This document shows positions 17,017-26,286 of a DNA stretch of 64,000 nucleotides, piece after piece. The notes beneath the pieces were generated by a model. The model worked only from the letters and a program-made list of their open reading frames with translations, had not been told where the DNA came from and did no database searches. Numbering within the stretch: position 1 is the first letter of the stretch; every line of letters begins with the position of its first letter. The position numbers and the translations under genes were made by a program. Origin of the DNA: Bacillus sp. 03113 (GTDB taxonomy: Bacteria > Bacillota > Bacilli > Bacillales > Cytobacillaceae); NCBI RefSeq assembly GCF_006546985.1, contig NZ_VATK01000001.1:434001-498000 (forward strand), given 5' to 3'.

Positions 17017-18361
17017 GTTTTTAAAATCACTAACGATCATTCTAGACAAGCAGTGGGAGGATTTTTCTGCAAAAACGATTGAGAGAACAAAATGGATCCT
17101 TTTAGATACTACGGTGGCTGCCTGGGATGGAATGAACTCAATTGAAATTGTAAATTATTTAAATAATGCAGGAAGCAAAGAGAAAAGCGAATGTTACAGC
17201 ATCCCAATTATTGGAACAGATAGGTATACATCACCTTCTGATAGTTTACTCATTCATGGTGCTTCCATCGTATCAAATGAAATTGATGAAGGAAATCAAT
17301 TTGCCAAAGGCCACCCAGCTGCACATATTTTTGCACCTGCTTATCTTGCAGCTATAGAAGAAAATGCAACAGGGAAGGAACTTATTCGAGCTTTTATTCT
17401 CGGGTATGAAGTAGCAACTCGTTTCGCTTATGCGTGCAATATGAATGACGATATGCATCCTCATGGCACATGGGGAACGATAGGCGGAACGGTAGCAACA
17501 GGCTTACTGCAAAAGAAATCGAAAGAGGATCTAATCGAATCCATTCTTCTTGCAGCAGCTCTCCCTCTTGCTACCTCATGGGAAGCAGCGGCTACAGGAA
17601 AAACGGTGCGAAACTTGTATACTGGGATCTCCTCACAGATCGCTTATCAAGTCTCGGCTTTGCAAAGCAGCGGATTTGAAAGCAGTCCACATGTTGTCGA
17701 GCATTTATGGGGCTCTCTCATATCAAACAAAGTTGACCCTTCCTTATTTGAGAAGGATCTGTGGAACCCACCATTAATCGATAAGAGCTTTTTTAAATAC
17801 TATCCATCTTGCCGATTTACACACTCAACGATCGATGCATTATATGGATTGTTAAGGAAGGCAAAGGTTGATGCAGATAAAATTGATAAAGTGACGGTTG
17901 AAACATATCAGCTTGCCGCAAGATTAACCGATCCAAAGCCAAAAAACAAGCTGGCGGCAAAATTCTCAATTCCATACCTAACGGCTTGCATCCTATTAGA
18001 TAAAGATTTGTTCGATAGCTTTTCTATCGACGCTCTAACAAACGAAGAGGTTCTCGCATTGGCAGAGAGAGTCAGTCTTGTAGAGAGTAAGGAAATGACA
18101 CAAGCACTCCCGGAAGAAAGAGCAGCCAAAGTCACGATTCAATTAAGAGATGGAAGCGTGTATGCAGAAGAAGTTAGGGATGCATCTGGAAGCTTTAAGG
18201 AGCCATTGTCCATTCGAGATTTAACAAAAAAGTATACAATGATTTTACAGAATAAGGAATTAGTGAAAGGTTTAATCAAATCAACCTTGCTTATCGATGA
18301 ACAAAATGATGTAACGGTGTGGGCAGAGCAATTTAGAACAGAGGAGAGATCTTTTGCATGA
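17003..18361 (+). CDS. MmgE/PrpD family protein
   Basis: A 452-residue protein of the PrpD fold, which includes 2-methylcitrate dehydratase, cis-aconitate decarboxylase and iminodisuccinate epimerase. Family features: HPAAHIFAPAYLAAIEE, HGTWGTIGG and KYYPSCRFTHSTIDA. TTG at 17003 has AAGGAGG 9 bases before it and overlaps the end of the amidohydrolase; a 15-codon extension to 16958 is less likely. It overlaps the next gene by ATGA. An epimerase or lyase role on the ring-opened intermediate is inferred. Confidence 0.85.
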   Translation: MSLNKFLKSLTIILDKQWEDFSAKTIERTKWILLDTTVAAWDGMNSIEIVNYLNNAGSKEKSECYSIPIIGTDRYTSPSDSLLIHGASIVSNEIDEGNQFAKGHPAAHIFAPAYLAAIEENATGKELIRAFILGYEVATRFAYACNMNDDMHPHGTWGTIGGTVATGLLQKKSKEDLIESILLAAALPLATSWEAAATGKTVRNLYTGISSQIAYQVSALQSSGFESSPHVVEHLWGSLISNKVDPSLFEKDLWNPPLIDKSFFKYYPSCRFTHSTIDALYGLLRKAKVDADKIDKVTVETYQLAARLTDPKPKNKLAAKFSIPYLTACILLDKDLFDSFSIDALTNEEVLALAERVSLVESKEMTQALPEERAAKVTIQLRDGSVYAEEVRDASGSFKEPLSIRDLTKKYTMILQNKELVKGLIKSTLLIDEQNDVTVWAEQFRTEERSFA

Positions 18362-19575
18362 GTGCATTAAGCATCCAGTTGGAGAGAGTAACGCATCATT
18401 TTGCAGAGTTAAAAAAAATCAACAGTGGATCAAAAGGATACACACGAGCAGCTTACTCCAGAGAAGAAATGACCGCAAAAGAATGGCTGATGAATCGCCT
18501 GCAAGCATTGAATGTGCCAGTAAAGCTTGATGCAGCTAAAAATGTCATCGCAAGGTTTGGACCAGATGAAGGTCCAGCCCTTGCATTTGGCTCTCATCTT
18601 GATACGGTCATTGAAGGCGGGCTTTACGATGGGGCATTAGGAGTTATTGCCGGTTTAGAAATTATTGAAACCCTAGTTGAACAAAGCATCGAGCTGCCCA
18701 TTCCGATCGAATTAATTTGTTTTACTGGAGAAGAAGCGAATCCGCTTGGCGGAACCTTTGGAAGCAGAGCAATGGCGGGGATAATTGAGCCATCACTTGA
18801 ATATGAAGATAAGCTAAAGGAATTCGGATTTGATTCAAGCAGTCTTTTAGAGGCTAGAAGAAGCAAGAGTGATTTTCTTTGTTATCTTGAATTGCATATT
18901 GAGCAAGGAGAGGTACTTGAAAAAAATAACCAGAGCATTGGGATTGTTACTTCTATTGCGGGGATGATTCGCTTTCAAGTTAAAATTATTGGACGAGCGA
19001 GTCACTCTGGAACAACACCTATGAATTTGCGAAATGATGCATTAGTACAAGCGGCGCAAGTAATTCAAGCGGTAAATGAAATAGCGAAAAGCCGCGGAGA
19101 AGATATCGTAGCGACAGTTGGTGAAATATCTATTTTTCCAAATATGGCGAATGTGGTGCCGGGAGAAGCAGAATTGCTCGTCGAGGTTCGAGGCAGTGAA
19201 TGGGGAAAAATGAAGGATGTCGAGCGAGAAATAACAGAATGGATCAAAAAGAATATCAAGCAAACAGAAACATCCACCATTGTTGAGAAAAAACCAAATA
19301 TCATGGAAAAAAGGATACAGACCGATATTGAAAAAGCTTGTGAAATGCTTGGACTTTCTTATCGATACATGTTAAGCGGAGCGAATCATGATGCGAACTC
19401 AATGAGTCACCTTACCGAAACAGGGATGATTTTTGTCCAAAGTCATCATGGCATTAGTCATCATCCAGACGAATACACGAGCTGGGAAGAGATTGAAAAA
19501 GGAATCAATGTCATGCTGCATACCGTTTGCAGCCTTGCTAATCAATATGCTATACAATTTGAAAAAATAAAATAG
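18358..19575 (+). CDS. M20 family N-carbamoyl-amino-acid hydrolase / allantoate amidohydrolase
   Basis: A 405-residue M20/M28-type amidohydrolase: GSHLDTVIEGGLYDGALGV (metal His and Asp), FTGEEANPLGGTFGSRAM (catalytic and metal Glu), HIEQGEVLE, ASHSGTTPM in the dimerisation domain and SHHGISHHPDE near the end. The family removes the carbamoyl group from N-carbamoyl amino acids or allantoate. Translation is coupled to the PrpD gene (ATGA). It fits as the step after the cyclic amidohydrolase. Confidence 0.9.
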   Translation: MSALSIQLERVTHHFAELKKINSGSKGYTRAAYSREEMTAKEWLMNRLQALNVPVKLDAAKNVIARFGPDEGPALAFGSHLDTVIEGGLYDGALGVIAGLEIIETLVEQSIELPIPIELICFTGEEANPLGGTFGSRAMAGIIEPSLEYEDKLKEFGFDSSSLLEARRSKSDFLCYLELHIEQGEVLEKNNQSIGIVTSIAGMIRFQVKIIGRASHSGTTPMNLRNDALVQAAQVIQAVNEIAKSRGEDIVATVGEISIFPNMANVVPGEAELLVEVRGSEWGKMKDVEREITEWIKKNIKQTETSTIVEKKPNIMEKRIQTDIEKACEMLGLSYRYMLSGANHDANSMSHLTETGMIFVQSHHGISHHPDEYTSWEEIEKGINVMLHTVCSLANQYAIQFEKIK

Positions 19576-19589
19576 ATGAGGTGTTAATT

Positions 19590-20429
19590 ATGTTAAAACG
19601 AAGTAAAAATAAATTTATATCCATCATCATGATGATTACTTTTATATTGTTACTATCAGCATGTGGACAAACTGAAAAAGCAGAAGATAAAAAACCAGCA
19701 ACAGCACTTGATGAAGTAAAAGATAGAGGCGAATTAATTATTGGGACAACAGGCGATTATCGTCCATTTACTTACTTAGATGATCAGAATAAGTTAACAG
19801 GCTATGATATTGAATGGGCAAATGCCATTGCTAAAAAGCTAGGTGTAAAAGCGAAGTTTGAAACGGGAGAGTTTACAGGATTAATCCCAGGCTTATCAAA
19901 AGGTCGATTTGATGTTGTTATGTCGAGTGTTCACATTAACGATGAAAGAAAAAAATCAGTTGATTTCTCTGATGCATACGCAATGGACGGCGCAGTAGCA
20001 CTTGTGAAAAAAGGTACGAAAAGTTTAGCAGGTCCAGAGGATATTAAAGGTCTTACAGTAGGTGTAAACGCTGGTTCTAACTGGGAAAAGCTAGTGGAGA
20101 GCATTGGTGGATACAAGGAAATGAAAACTTATCCTGGTCCTAATGAAAGCATTGCGGATTTAATGAATGAAAGAATTGACGTGGTTGTAATGGGAGAAGC
20201 AGCAGCAGGATCGTATATTTTAAATTCTCCAGATGGAGATAAAATTGAAATTTCAGGAAAACCGCTAGATCAAGGCGAGGCAAGCGTCATTTCCATTGCG
20301 ATTAAAAAGGACAGCCCTGAGCTCGTAGAGGCTTTAAATAAAGCGATTAAAGAGCTTAAAGAAGACGGAACTTACGATAAATTAGCACAAAAATATTTTG
20401 GTATGACTTTCAGCGATTCAAAGAAGTAA
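19590..20429 (+). CDS. Amino-acid ABC transporter substrate-binding lipoprotein
   Basis: A 279-residue solute-binding protein (SBP_bac_3) with a signal peptide ending in the lipobox LLSACGQ, then GELIIGTTGDYRPFTYLDDQNKL typical of polar amino acid binders. ATG 19590 follows GAGGTG by 6 bases; the GTG at 19581 overlaps the SD. It lies 14 bases after the carbamoylase gene, so the transporter probably imports the ureide or amino acid handled by the enzymes. Confidence 0.93.
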   Translation: MLKRSKNKFISIIMMITFILLLSACGQTEKAEDKKPATALDEVKDRGELIIGTTGDYRPFTYLDDQNKLTGYDIEWANAIAKKLGVKAKFETGEFTGLIPGLSKGRFDVVMSSVHINDERKKSVDFSDAYAMDGAVALVKKGTKSLAGPEDIKGLTVGVNAGSNWEKLVESIGGYKEMKTYPGPNESIADLMNERIDVVVMGEAAAGSYILNSPDGDKIEISGKPLDQGEASVISIAIKKDSPELVEALNKAIKELKEDGTYDKLAQKYFGMTFSDSKK

Positions 20430-20454
20430 GCAAATAAGAAGGGAGGAGCTCTAA

Positions 20455-21111
20455 TTGGATACTAGTATTATCATCAATGGATTTCCCCTATTGATAAAAG
20501 GAGCAGCCGTAACTTTATTAATCACGATTGTTTCACTTATTTTGGGTACAGTTCTTGGCTACTTTCTCTGTTTAATGAGAATGTCGTACAATAAATTTTT
20601 ATCAAGCATTTCGTTTATCTATATTTGGATTTTTAGAGGAATCCCGTTATTAATTTTGCTTTTTCTTTTCTATTATGCAGCACCATTTGATATTAAATTT
20701 TCAGCCATACAAGCGGCATTAATAGCTTTAACTTTAAATGTAGCAGCTTATAAAGCAGAGTATATCCGCTCTGGGATGCTTGCGGTGAAGAAGGGACAAA
20801 TTGAAGCAGCAGAAGCGATAGGATTAACACCTTTTCAGGTGATGGTGAGAATTAGAATTCCACAAGTTATTCGCATCATTATCCCGCCTTATATTAGCAA
20901 CGCAACAAGCTTTTTAAAGCAAACAGCCCAAGTGTCGGTTATTACAGTACCAGACTTAATGATGAACGCAAAAAATTTATATGCAAGCACATACTCGCCA
21001 GTAGAAACACTGGGTTTTGCAGCCGTTCTGTACTTATTCATGACATCGCTGCTTATGCTGCTGCAAGCTTGGTCAGAGAAGAAGCTTAATATTGCGCAAA
21101 ATAATAGATAA
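20455..21111 (+). CDS. Amino-acid ABC transporter permease
   Basis: A 218-residue His/Glu/Gln-type permease with five hydrophobic segments. The EAA loop reads [21 protein letters not shown], where the ATPase docks. TTG start with GGGAGG upstream. It sits between the binding protein and ATPase genes. Confidence 0.92.
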   Translation: MDTSIIINGFPLLIKGAAVTLLITIVSLILGTVLGYFLCLMRMSYNKFLSSISFIYIWIFRGIPLLILLFLFYYAAPFDIKFSAIQAALIALTLNVAAYKAEYIRSGMLAVKKGQIEAAEAIGLTPFQVMVRIRIPQVIRIIIPPYISNATSFLKQTAQVSVITVPDLMMNAKNLYASTYSPVETLGFAAVLYLFMTSLLMLLQAWSEKKLNIAQNNR

Positions 21112-21130
21112 TGAGAGAGGGGGAATAAAG

Positions 21131-21898
21131 GTGAATGTCTTAGAAGTTAAAGGACTACGAAAGTCTTTTGGCCATCTCCTTGTCCTAGATCATATTGATT
21201 TATCGATTAAAAAAGGTGAGGTCGTTTCAATTATTGGACCAAGTGGATCAGGAAAAAGTACCCTTTTACGCTGTATCAATTTTTTAGAGGTTCCCGATAG
21301 TGGAGAAGTGCGGTTGGAGGGAAAATCTGTTCAGTATAAAGCGAATAAAGAAGGAAAGCTGACTTTGTCATCACGAAAAAAAATCAGTCCCTATCGTTCG
21401 AAGGTTGGAATGGTGTTTCAGCATTTCAACCTCTGGACACATAAAACCGTTTTAGAAAACATCATTGAAGGTCCAGTAAAAGTACAAAAAATGCAAAAGG
21501 AAGCAGCAATTGAGCTTGCGAAAAATCTCCTGGAAAAAGTAGGTTTGGCAGATAAAATTAATCATCATCCCAGCGATTTGTCTGGGGGACAGCAACAGCG
21601 GATTGCCATTGCAAGAGCTTTAGCTATGAACCCAAGCGTCATGCTGTTTGACGAGGCTACCTCTGCTCTTGACCCAGAATTGGTCGGAGAAGTATTGAAA
21701 CTAATGACTGAGCTAGCAGAGGGTGGCATGACGATGATTGTGGTTACACACGAAATGAAATTTGCAGAAAAAGTATCTGACAGAGTCATCTTTATGGATA
21801 AAGGAAAAATCGTCAAAGAAGGAAAGCCTGAAGAAATATTCTACAGCAAAGATCAACCAAGACTCGTTGCCTTCCTAGATAGTATCTTTGCAGTGTAA
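21131..21898 (+). CDS. Amino-acid ABC transporter ATP-binding protein
   Basis: A 255-residue ATPase: Walker [11 protein letters not shown]-loop VFQHFNLW, signature [15 protein letters not shown], Walker [13 protein letters not shown] and H-loop VVTHE. GTG at 21131 is chosen for its GGGGGA SD and normal N terminus; the upstream ATG at 21092 overlaps the permease. Last gene of the operon, with a hairpin after it. Confidence 0.93.
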   Translation: MNVLEVKGLRKSFGHLLVLDHIDLSIKKGEVVSIIGPSGSGKSTLLRCINFLEVPDSGEVRLEGKSVQYKANKEGKLTLSSRKKISPYRSKVGMVFQHFNLWTHKTVLENIIEGPVKVQKMQKEAAIELAKNLLEKVGLADKINHHPSDLSGGQQQRIAIARALAMNPSVMLFDEATSALDPELVGEVLKLMTELAEGGMTMIVVTHEMKFAEKVSDRVIFMDKGKIVKEGKPEEIFYSKDQPRLVAFLDSIFAV

Positions 21899-21907
21899 TA
21901 TGTTAAA

Positions 21908-21943
21908 AGCAACCGCTTTTTTATAAGAGAAGCGGTTGCTTTC
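21908..21943 (+). terminator. Terminator of the catabolic/transport operon
   Basis: AGCAACCGCTT, 11-base loop, AAGCGGTTGCT, then TTC. Strong stem, short T-run. Confidence 0.65.
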
Positions 21944-22113
21944 ACCTTGAAAAAGAGCGCTATACCCAGAATTGTAGACTCATTCAAACACAAGTACAAA
22001 TAAGATAGTTATAAAAGCTTCTTATTTTCCAAAAAAAACATTGTCAGCAAATCTAACTTAATGTTTTGAAATAAATTCAAAATAGTGTACATTATGATTA
22101 GAAGTAAATAAAT

Positions 22114-22124
22114 TGGTCAGACCA
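22114..22124. promoter_or_regulatory. FadR/GntR-type operator without an obvious target gene
   Basis: TGGTCAGACCA, a perfect TGGTCnGACCA site. Its right flank (ATATTA..ACC..T) resembles the flank of the site at 12669. No gene starts downstream on the plus strand before the convergent GntR gene. Confidence 0.55.
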
Positions 22125-22204
22125 TATTATTACCATTACATATGAAGAGTGACTAGTTAGTATAGTTTTATAAATTAATCGTAGTCGTATCTGAATGAAA
22201 ATAG

Positions 22205-22300
22205 CTGATTTTAATCTGAGAATAAACGTTTTCAATCTGAAAATGGGCGCTTTCACAAGGAAAGTGATCTTTTTCAAATCAGAAGCGACCTCTTTCACCA
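22205..22300 (+). repeat. Five-unit array with exact 21 bp period
   Basis: The core TT(C/A) falls at 22210, 22231, 22252, 22273 and 22294. Words include AAACGTTTTCAATC and GGGCGCTTTCAC. It fills the gap between the orphan operator and the end of the GntR gene. Confidence 0.8.
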
Positions 22301-22326
22301 AAAAAACTACAATCTAGATTGCAGTT

Positions 22327-22947
22327 TTAAAGAAGAGTAGTATCTTCTAATTTTTCAAAAATCTCAATGATTTCTACTTTATTTTGGTTTTTATAAGCAT
22401 GCTGCAAATTCTGTAACATCGTCGCATCACAAGAATGCAGCTCAAAAAATCGATTGTCCTTTAATAATTGAGCAGTGCTTTTCCATAGCGTTCCATAATA
22501 AGGATTGTCTAAGGATCGCTGAAGATTATCAACCCAATGGCAAAAGCTATCCCAAGTATCATCAGCCATGTATTCCTCTGCTTGCTTACTCATGGCAGAT
22601 AAAATGATTTTTTCAGAGCACATAAGAAATACATCGTAATAATAAATCTGTTTTTGCTCGTCAAGCGGAACGTTTAGGAGTTGTATTGGGATGAGAAAAG
22701 GGGGAGATTGTGAAACAAATGTGCCTCCACCTTGACGAGAGTCCAAGTAACCTAAGAACTCAAGCACTCTTAAGCCTTCTCTGACTGATGAGCGGCTAAT
22801 TTCAAGCAGTTCGCAAAGCTTTCTTTCAGAAGGAATTTTAGCACCAGAAGGCAGATTTTCTTCATGAATATAGCTAACAATTTGTGCAGCCGCTTGCTCA
22901 AAGGTTCTTGGTTCCCGTTTAACAGGGGATAGTTCATTTTGTTTCAT
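22327..22947 (-). CDS. GntR family transcriptional regulator (FadR-like)
   Basis: A 206-residue regulator with a GntR winged HTH (GAKIPSERKLCELLEISRSSVREGLRVLEFLGYLDSRQG region). The C-terminal helical domain is shorter than a usual FCD domain and lacks clear metal-binding His residues. It is divergent from the homoserine dehydrogenase gene 56 bases away. It could bind the TGGTCnGACCA sites at 12669 and 22114. Confidence 0.82.
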   Translation of the reverse strand: MKQNELSPVKREPRTFEQAAAQIVSYIHEENLPSGAKIPSERKLCELLEISRSSVREGLRVLEFLGYLDSRQGGGTFVSQSPPFLIPIQLLNVPLDEQKQIYYYDVFLMCSEKIILSAMSKQAEEYMADDTWDSFCHWVDNLQRSLDNPYYGTLWKSTAQLLKDNRFFELHSCDATMLQNLQHAYKNQNKVEIIEIFEKLEDTTLL

Positions 22948-23003
22948 TTGGTTACCTCCGTGATTCTAAATACATTAAGTATAGCATAACAAAGGGGATT
23001 TCT

Positions 23004-24029
23004 ATGCAGAAGAAAATCATATTAACCGGGTATGGCACCGTTGCAAAAGAACTAATGAAACTGATCGCTAGCAACGGAGCATTGATAAAAGAAAAATACG
23101 GCTTTGAACTAGTTGTAACTGGAATTGTAGGCAGTAAAGGGATGATTTACGATGAAAAAGGAATCCAGCTCTTAAGCTTGATCGATTTCGGAACGGGTTC
23201 GGAAGCACTTTCGAGATATTCGGAATGTTTCCAGCTTCCTTTTACCGAACCAATTTTTCAAGGAGATGTCCTTATCGAATGCACCCCGACAAATATAGAA
23301 ACAGGGGAACCAGCACTTGGCTATATTCAGAAAGCTATGACGACTGGAATGGATATTGTCTCTGTTTCAAAAGGAGCGCTTGTCATGGCATTCGATAAAA
23401 TCAAGACACAAGCAGCCAAGCATGGCAGCCGACTAAAATACAGCGGAGCAACCGCGGCAGCCCTGCCAACGCTTGATATCGGAGAATACAGTTTAGCAGG
23501 CTGCACGATTACCCGTATCGAAGGCATTTTAAATGGAACCTCCAATTTCATTTTAGCTAGCATGAGCGAGAATAACTTATCCTTTGAAGAGGCGCTAAAG
23601 ATTGCTCAGGAAAAAGGAATTGCTGAAGCAAACCCTGCTTTAGATGTGCAAGGATTTGACACTGCTTGTAAAATTCTCCTTCTCGCTAACGGATTTTTCG
23701 GTAGTGGCTTATTAATTGACGATGTTAAAATCAAAGGGATTGAACAAGTCACAAAAGAAGAAATTCAGGTGGCTAAACAAAATGGCCGTAAGTTAAAACT
23801 TCTGGCTAGTGCCTATAAAGAAGCAGAGAAAGTGATCGTAGAAGTAAAACCATACGAGCTTGAGAGCGAGCATCCTTTGGCTTATGTCAATGGAACAAAT
23901 AAGGGTGTCGTTTTTGAAACGATCGAAATGGGGGCCGTTTGCGCAACTGGAGGCGCATCTCACCCAAGAGGAGCGGCGGCCGCAGCATTAAAGGATGTCA
24001 TCAATTTATATAGAATAGTGGCCCTTTAA
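23004..24029 (+). CDS. Homoserine dehydrogenase-like protein (short form, no ACT domain)
   Basis: A 341-residue NAD(P) enzyme: N-terminal Rossmann motif GYGTVAKEL, VSVSKGALV where the family has TANK (Lys kept), NGTSNFIL and LDVQGFDTACK of the homoserine dehydrogenase core. It ends without the C-terminal ACT domain of the biosynthetic Bacillus enzyme. It lies between two GntR regulators beside the catabolic operon, so it may serve catabolism or act on a related hydroxy amino acid. That is inference. Confidence 0.82.
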   Translation: MQKKIILTGYGTVAKELMKLIASNGALIKEKYGFELVVTGIVGSKGMIYDEKGIQLLSLIDFGTGSEALSRYSECFQLPFTEPIFQGDVLIECTPTNIETGEPALGYIQKAMTTGMDIVSVSKGALVMAFDKIKTQAAKHGSRLKYSGATAAALPTLDIGEYSLAGCTITRIEGILNGTSNFILASMSENNLSFEEALKIAQEKGIAEANPALDVQGFDTACKILLLANGFFGSGLLIDDVKIKGIEQVTKEEIQVAKQNGRKLKLLASAYKEAEKVIVEVKPYELESEHPLAYVNGTNKGVVFETIEMGAVCATGGASHPRGAAAAALKDVINLYRIVAL

Positions 24030-24047
24030 AAAAAGGGGGAAGATGAA

Positions 24048-24764
24048 ATGGCGTTTGAATCAATTAAAAGGAAAAGCCTTTATGAGGAAATTGTCTCACA
24101 GATTATTTCCTATATTCAAAACGAAAATATTAAACCAGGGGAAAAGCTTCCATCTGAGAACGAATTAATCGAACAGTTTCAGGTGAGTAAAACCGCTGTA
24201 AGAGAAGCATTAAGTGTCCTTGCCGCAAGAGGGATTATCGAGAAAAAACCGGGTGTCGGCAGCATTTTAAAAGAAATGACTGGAGCCACTCTTGTCGATC
24301 AAATGACAAATAAATTAATACTAGAAAAAAAATCGTTAAACGAAATTCTTGAGTTTAGAAGAGGAGTTGAAGTAGAGGCCGCAGCACTTGCAGCAGAGAG
24401 AGCAAGTGAGGAGCAGCTGCAAGCTATCGAAGCTGCTCATTTAGAATTGATTGAAGCAAATAAGAACGGAAAAATGGGTATTGAAGAAGATTACCGTTTC
24501 CATTATTTAATCATTCTAGCGTCTTGCAATAGCATGTACGAGAAAATATTCGATTTTATATCCCCTTATTTTCTTGAGGCAATGAAAATTACAAAGAAGC
24601 AATCAAAACAAATCTCTGATCGATACTTTAAAGAAAGCCATGAAGAGCACAATCGTATTTTACAAGCTTTAAAAGCAAAAAATCCTGAAGAAGCAAGAAT
24701 CCGTACACTTGAACATCTAAAAAATAATGAAGATAAAATATGGAACCACCATTTAGAGTTATAG
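24048..24764 (+). CDS. FadR/GntR family transcriptional regulator (FCD domain)
   Basis: A 238-residue regulator: GntR HTH (GEKLPSENELIEQFQVSKTAVREAL) and a full FCD helical domain (EILEFRRGVEVEAAALAAERAS, DYRFHYLIILAS, SHEEHNRILQAL) with His residues that usually bind a metal and ligand. It starts 18 bases after the homoserine dehydrogenase gene, likely the same operon. Confidence 0.9.
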   Translation: MAFESIKRKSLYEEIVSQIISYIQNENIKPGEKLPSENELIEQFQVSKTAVREALSVLAARGIIEKKPGVGSILKEMTGATLVDQMTNKLILEKKSLNEILEFRRGVEVEAAALAAERASEEQLQAIEAAHLELIEANKNGKMGIEEDYRFHYLIILASCNSMYEKIFDFISPYFLEAMKITKKQSKQISDRYFKESHEEHNRILQALKAKNPEEARIRTLEHLKNNEDKIWNHHLEL

Positions 24765-24785
24765 CCAAAGGAAATATTTAACTTT

Positions 24786-24815
24786 ATCTGCGATTTTCAA
24801 ATTATATCTACGAAA
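24786..24815 (-). repeat. Two-unit repeat, 20 bp apart
   Basis: ATCTGCGA at 24786 and ATCTACGA at 24806. They are reverse complements of the TCGCAGAT and TCGTAGAT cores of the 27356-27485 array, so the same family in the other orientation. Confidence 0.6.
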
Positions 24816-24879
24816 CCCAATATTTTAATCAAAAATATACCTAAAAGATAAGATCTATAGCCAAAAGGAGATTATAAAA

Positions 24880-26064
24880 ATGAATTTTTCTATTTCAAAT
24901 CGCTTATCCAAAATCCCTTTTTCCAGCATACGTGAAATATTCGAAGAGGCCGCAGCAATGGAAAAAAGCGGCATTAACATTACTCATATGGAAATTGGTC
25001 GTCCAGATTTTGACACTCCGCAGCATATTAAAGATGCAGCAAATGCCGCTTTGCAGGAAGGGCATGTTCATTATACATCCAATAGCGGAACCCTCGAATT
25101 TAGAGAAGCAATAGCAGAGAAATTAAAGCGTGATAATGGCATCATTGTTGATCCTTTAAAGGAAGTCGTCGTTTCCGTCGGCTGTAAGGAAGCCATCTTT
25201 AATCTTATTTTTGCTTTTATTAATCCTGGAGATGAAGTGCTCATTCCAGATCCAGCATGGCTTGAGTATCAATACATTGTAGAGCTCGCAGGCGGGATCG
25301 CTGTTTCTGTTCCTTTATTAGAGGAAAATGAATTTATTTTAAATCCCAATGATGTGAGCGACCGCATTACTGAAAAAACGAAAATGATTTTGATCAATAC
25401 TCCTCATAATCCGACGGGTGCGGTTTTACCTGAGTCATATTTAAAGGAATTGGCAGACATTGCGATTAAGCATGACTTACTAGTTGTAGCCGATGAAATT
25501 TATGAAAAGCTAATCTACGATGGAGAAAAGCATATAAGCATCGCTACTTTGCCAGGCATGTTTGAAAGAACGATCACAATCAATGGTTTCGCCAAAGCTT
25601 ATGCAATGGACGGATGGAGATTAGGCTATGCGGCTGGTCCCGCAGCGTTAATCCAGCCCATTTTAAAAATGCATCAATATAACACATCAAGTGCAACTTC
25701 GTTCGCTCAATTCGGTGGCACGGCTGCTTATCGTGGAACTCAAGCACCGGTTGAGGAAATGGTTAAAGCCTTTGACGAAAGAAGAAAGCTTCTTGTTCGC
25801 CGCTTGAACGAAATTCCTGGTGTAAACTGCGTTGTTCCAAAAGGAGCTTTTTACGCGTTTCCTTCCTTTAAAGAGCTTGGCATTCCATCTAAGGAGCTTG
25901 CGACCATTCTATTAAGAGAAGCACAAATTGCATGCGTTCCAGGTTCAGCATTCGGAAATCACGGTGAAGGCTATATCCGTATGGCTTATTCAACAAGCTA
26001 TGAGAAAATTGAGCAAGCAATGGATCGTATGGGAGTCGTGATGAAGAAAATAGCTGGCGTATAA
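24880..26064 (+). CDS. PLP-dependent aminotransferase, class I
   Basis: A 394-residue fold-type I aminotransferase of the aspartate aminotransferase group. Substrate and cofactor motifs: NTPHNPTGAVL, DEIYEKLIYDG, PLP Lys in NGFAKAYAMDGWRLGYAAG and the carboxylate-binding Arg region EGYIRMAYSTSYE. AAAGGAG lies before ATG 24880. It probably removes the amino group from the amino acid made by the upstream pathway. Confidence 0.9.
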   Translation: MNFSISNRLSKIPFSSIREIFEEAAAMEKSGINITHMEIGRPDFDTPQHIKDAANAALQEGHVHYTSNSGTLEFREAIAEKLKRDNGIIVDPLKEVVVSVGCKEAIFNLIFAFINPGDEVLIPDPAWLEYQYIVELAGGIAVSVPLLEENEFILNPNDVSDRITEKTKMILINTPHNPTGAVLPESYLKELADIAIKHDLLVVADEIYEKLIYDGEKHISIATLPGMFERTITINGFAKAYAMDGWRLGYAAGPAALIQPILKMHQYNTSSATSFAQFGGTAAYRGTQAPVEEMVKAFDERRKLLVRRLNEIPGVNCVVPKGAFYAFPSFKELGIPSKELATILLREAQIACVPGSAFGNHGEGYIRMAYSTSYEKIEQAMDRMGVVMKKIAGV

Positions 26065-26074
26065 AGTGAAACTT

Positions 26075-26249
26075 CAATCAGTGGGGCTTTTCCGACGTAC
26101 AGGAAGTACTAGTGCAGACAATGCGACAGGACGTCGCGCTTTTGTCTGCTTCATCTCCCACTGATTGTTAGTTGAACCAATCGGGCTTTTACGGGCAGTT
26201 ATCCCCCACCTAGGAATGTTCGTTTACACTTATTACCTTGAGGTGGGGG
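26075..26249. repeat. Intergenic palindromic repeat element with terminator-like end
   Basis: CAATCAGTGGG (26075-26085) pairs with CCCACTGATTG (26157-26167). A second hairpin, CCCCCACCT (26203-26211) and AGGTGGGGG (26241-26249), is followed by TTTT and extended by GGCAGT/ACTGCC outside. The block resembles a dispersed repeat I recall from Bacillaceae genomes (GTTGAACCAATCGGGC segment). It may also end the aminotransferase transcript. Confidence 0.65.
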
Positions 26250-26286
26250 TTTTACTGCCTGTTAATGCGGGATAAAAAATAGAGAA

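Noticed and set aside
16530-17049. Long minus-strand ORFs opposite the amidohydrolase gene
   Set aside because: Antisense shadows of a well-supported gene.
22098-22301. Minus-strand 67-codon ORF
   Set aside because: Same cause: a reading of the 21 bp array and the operator region.
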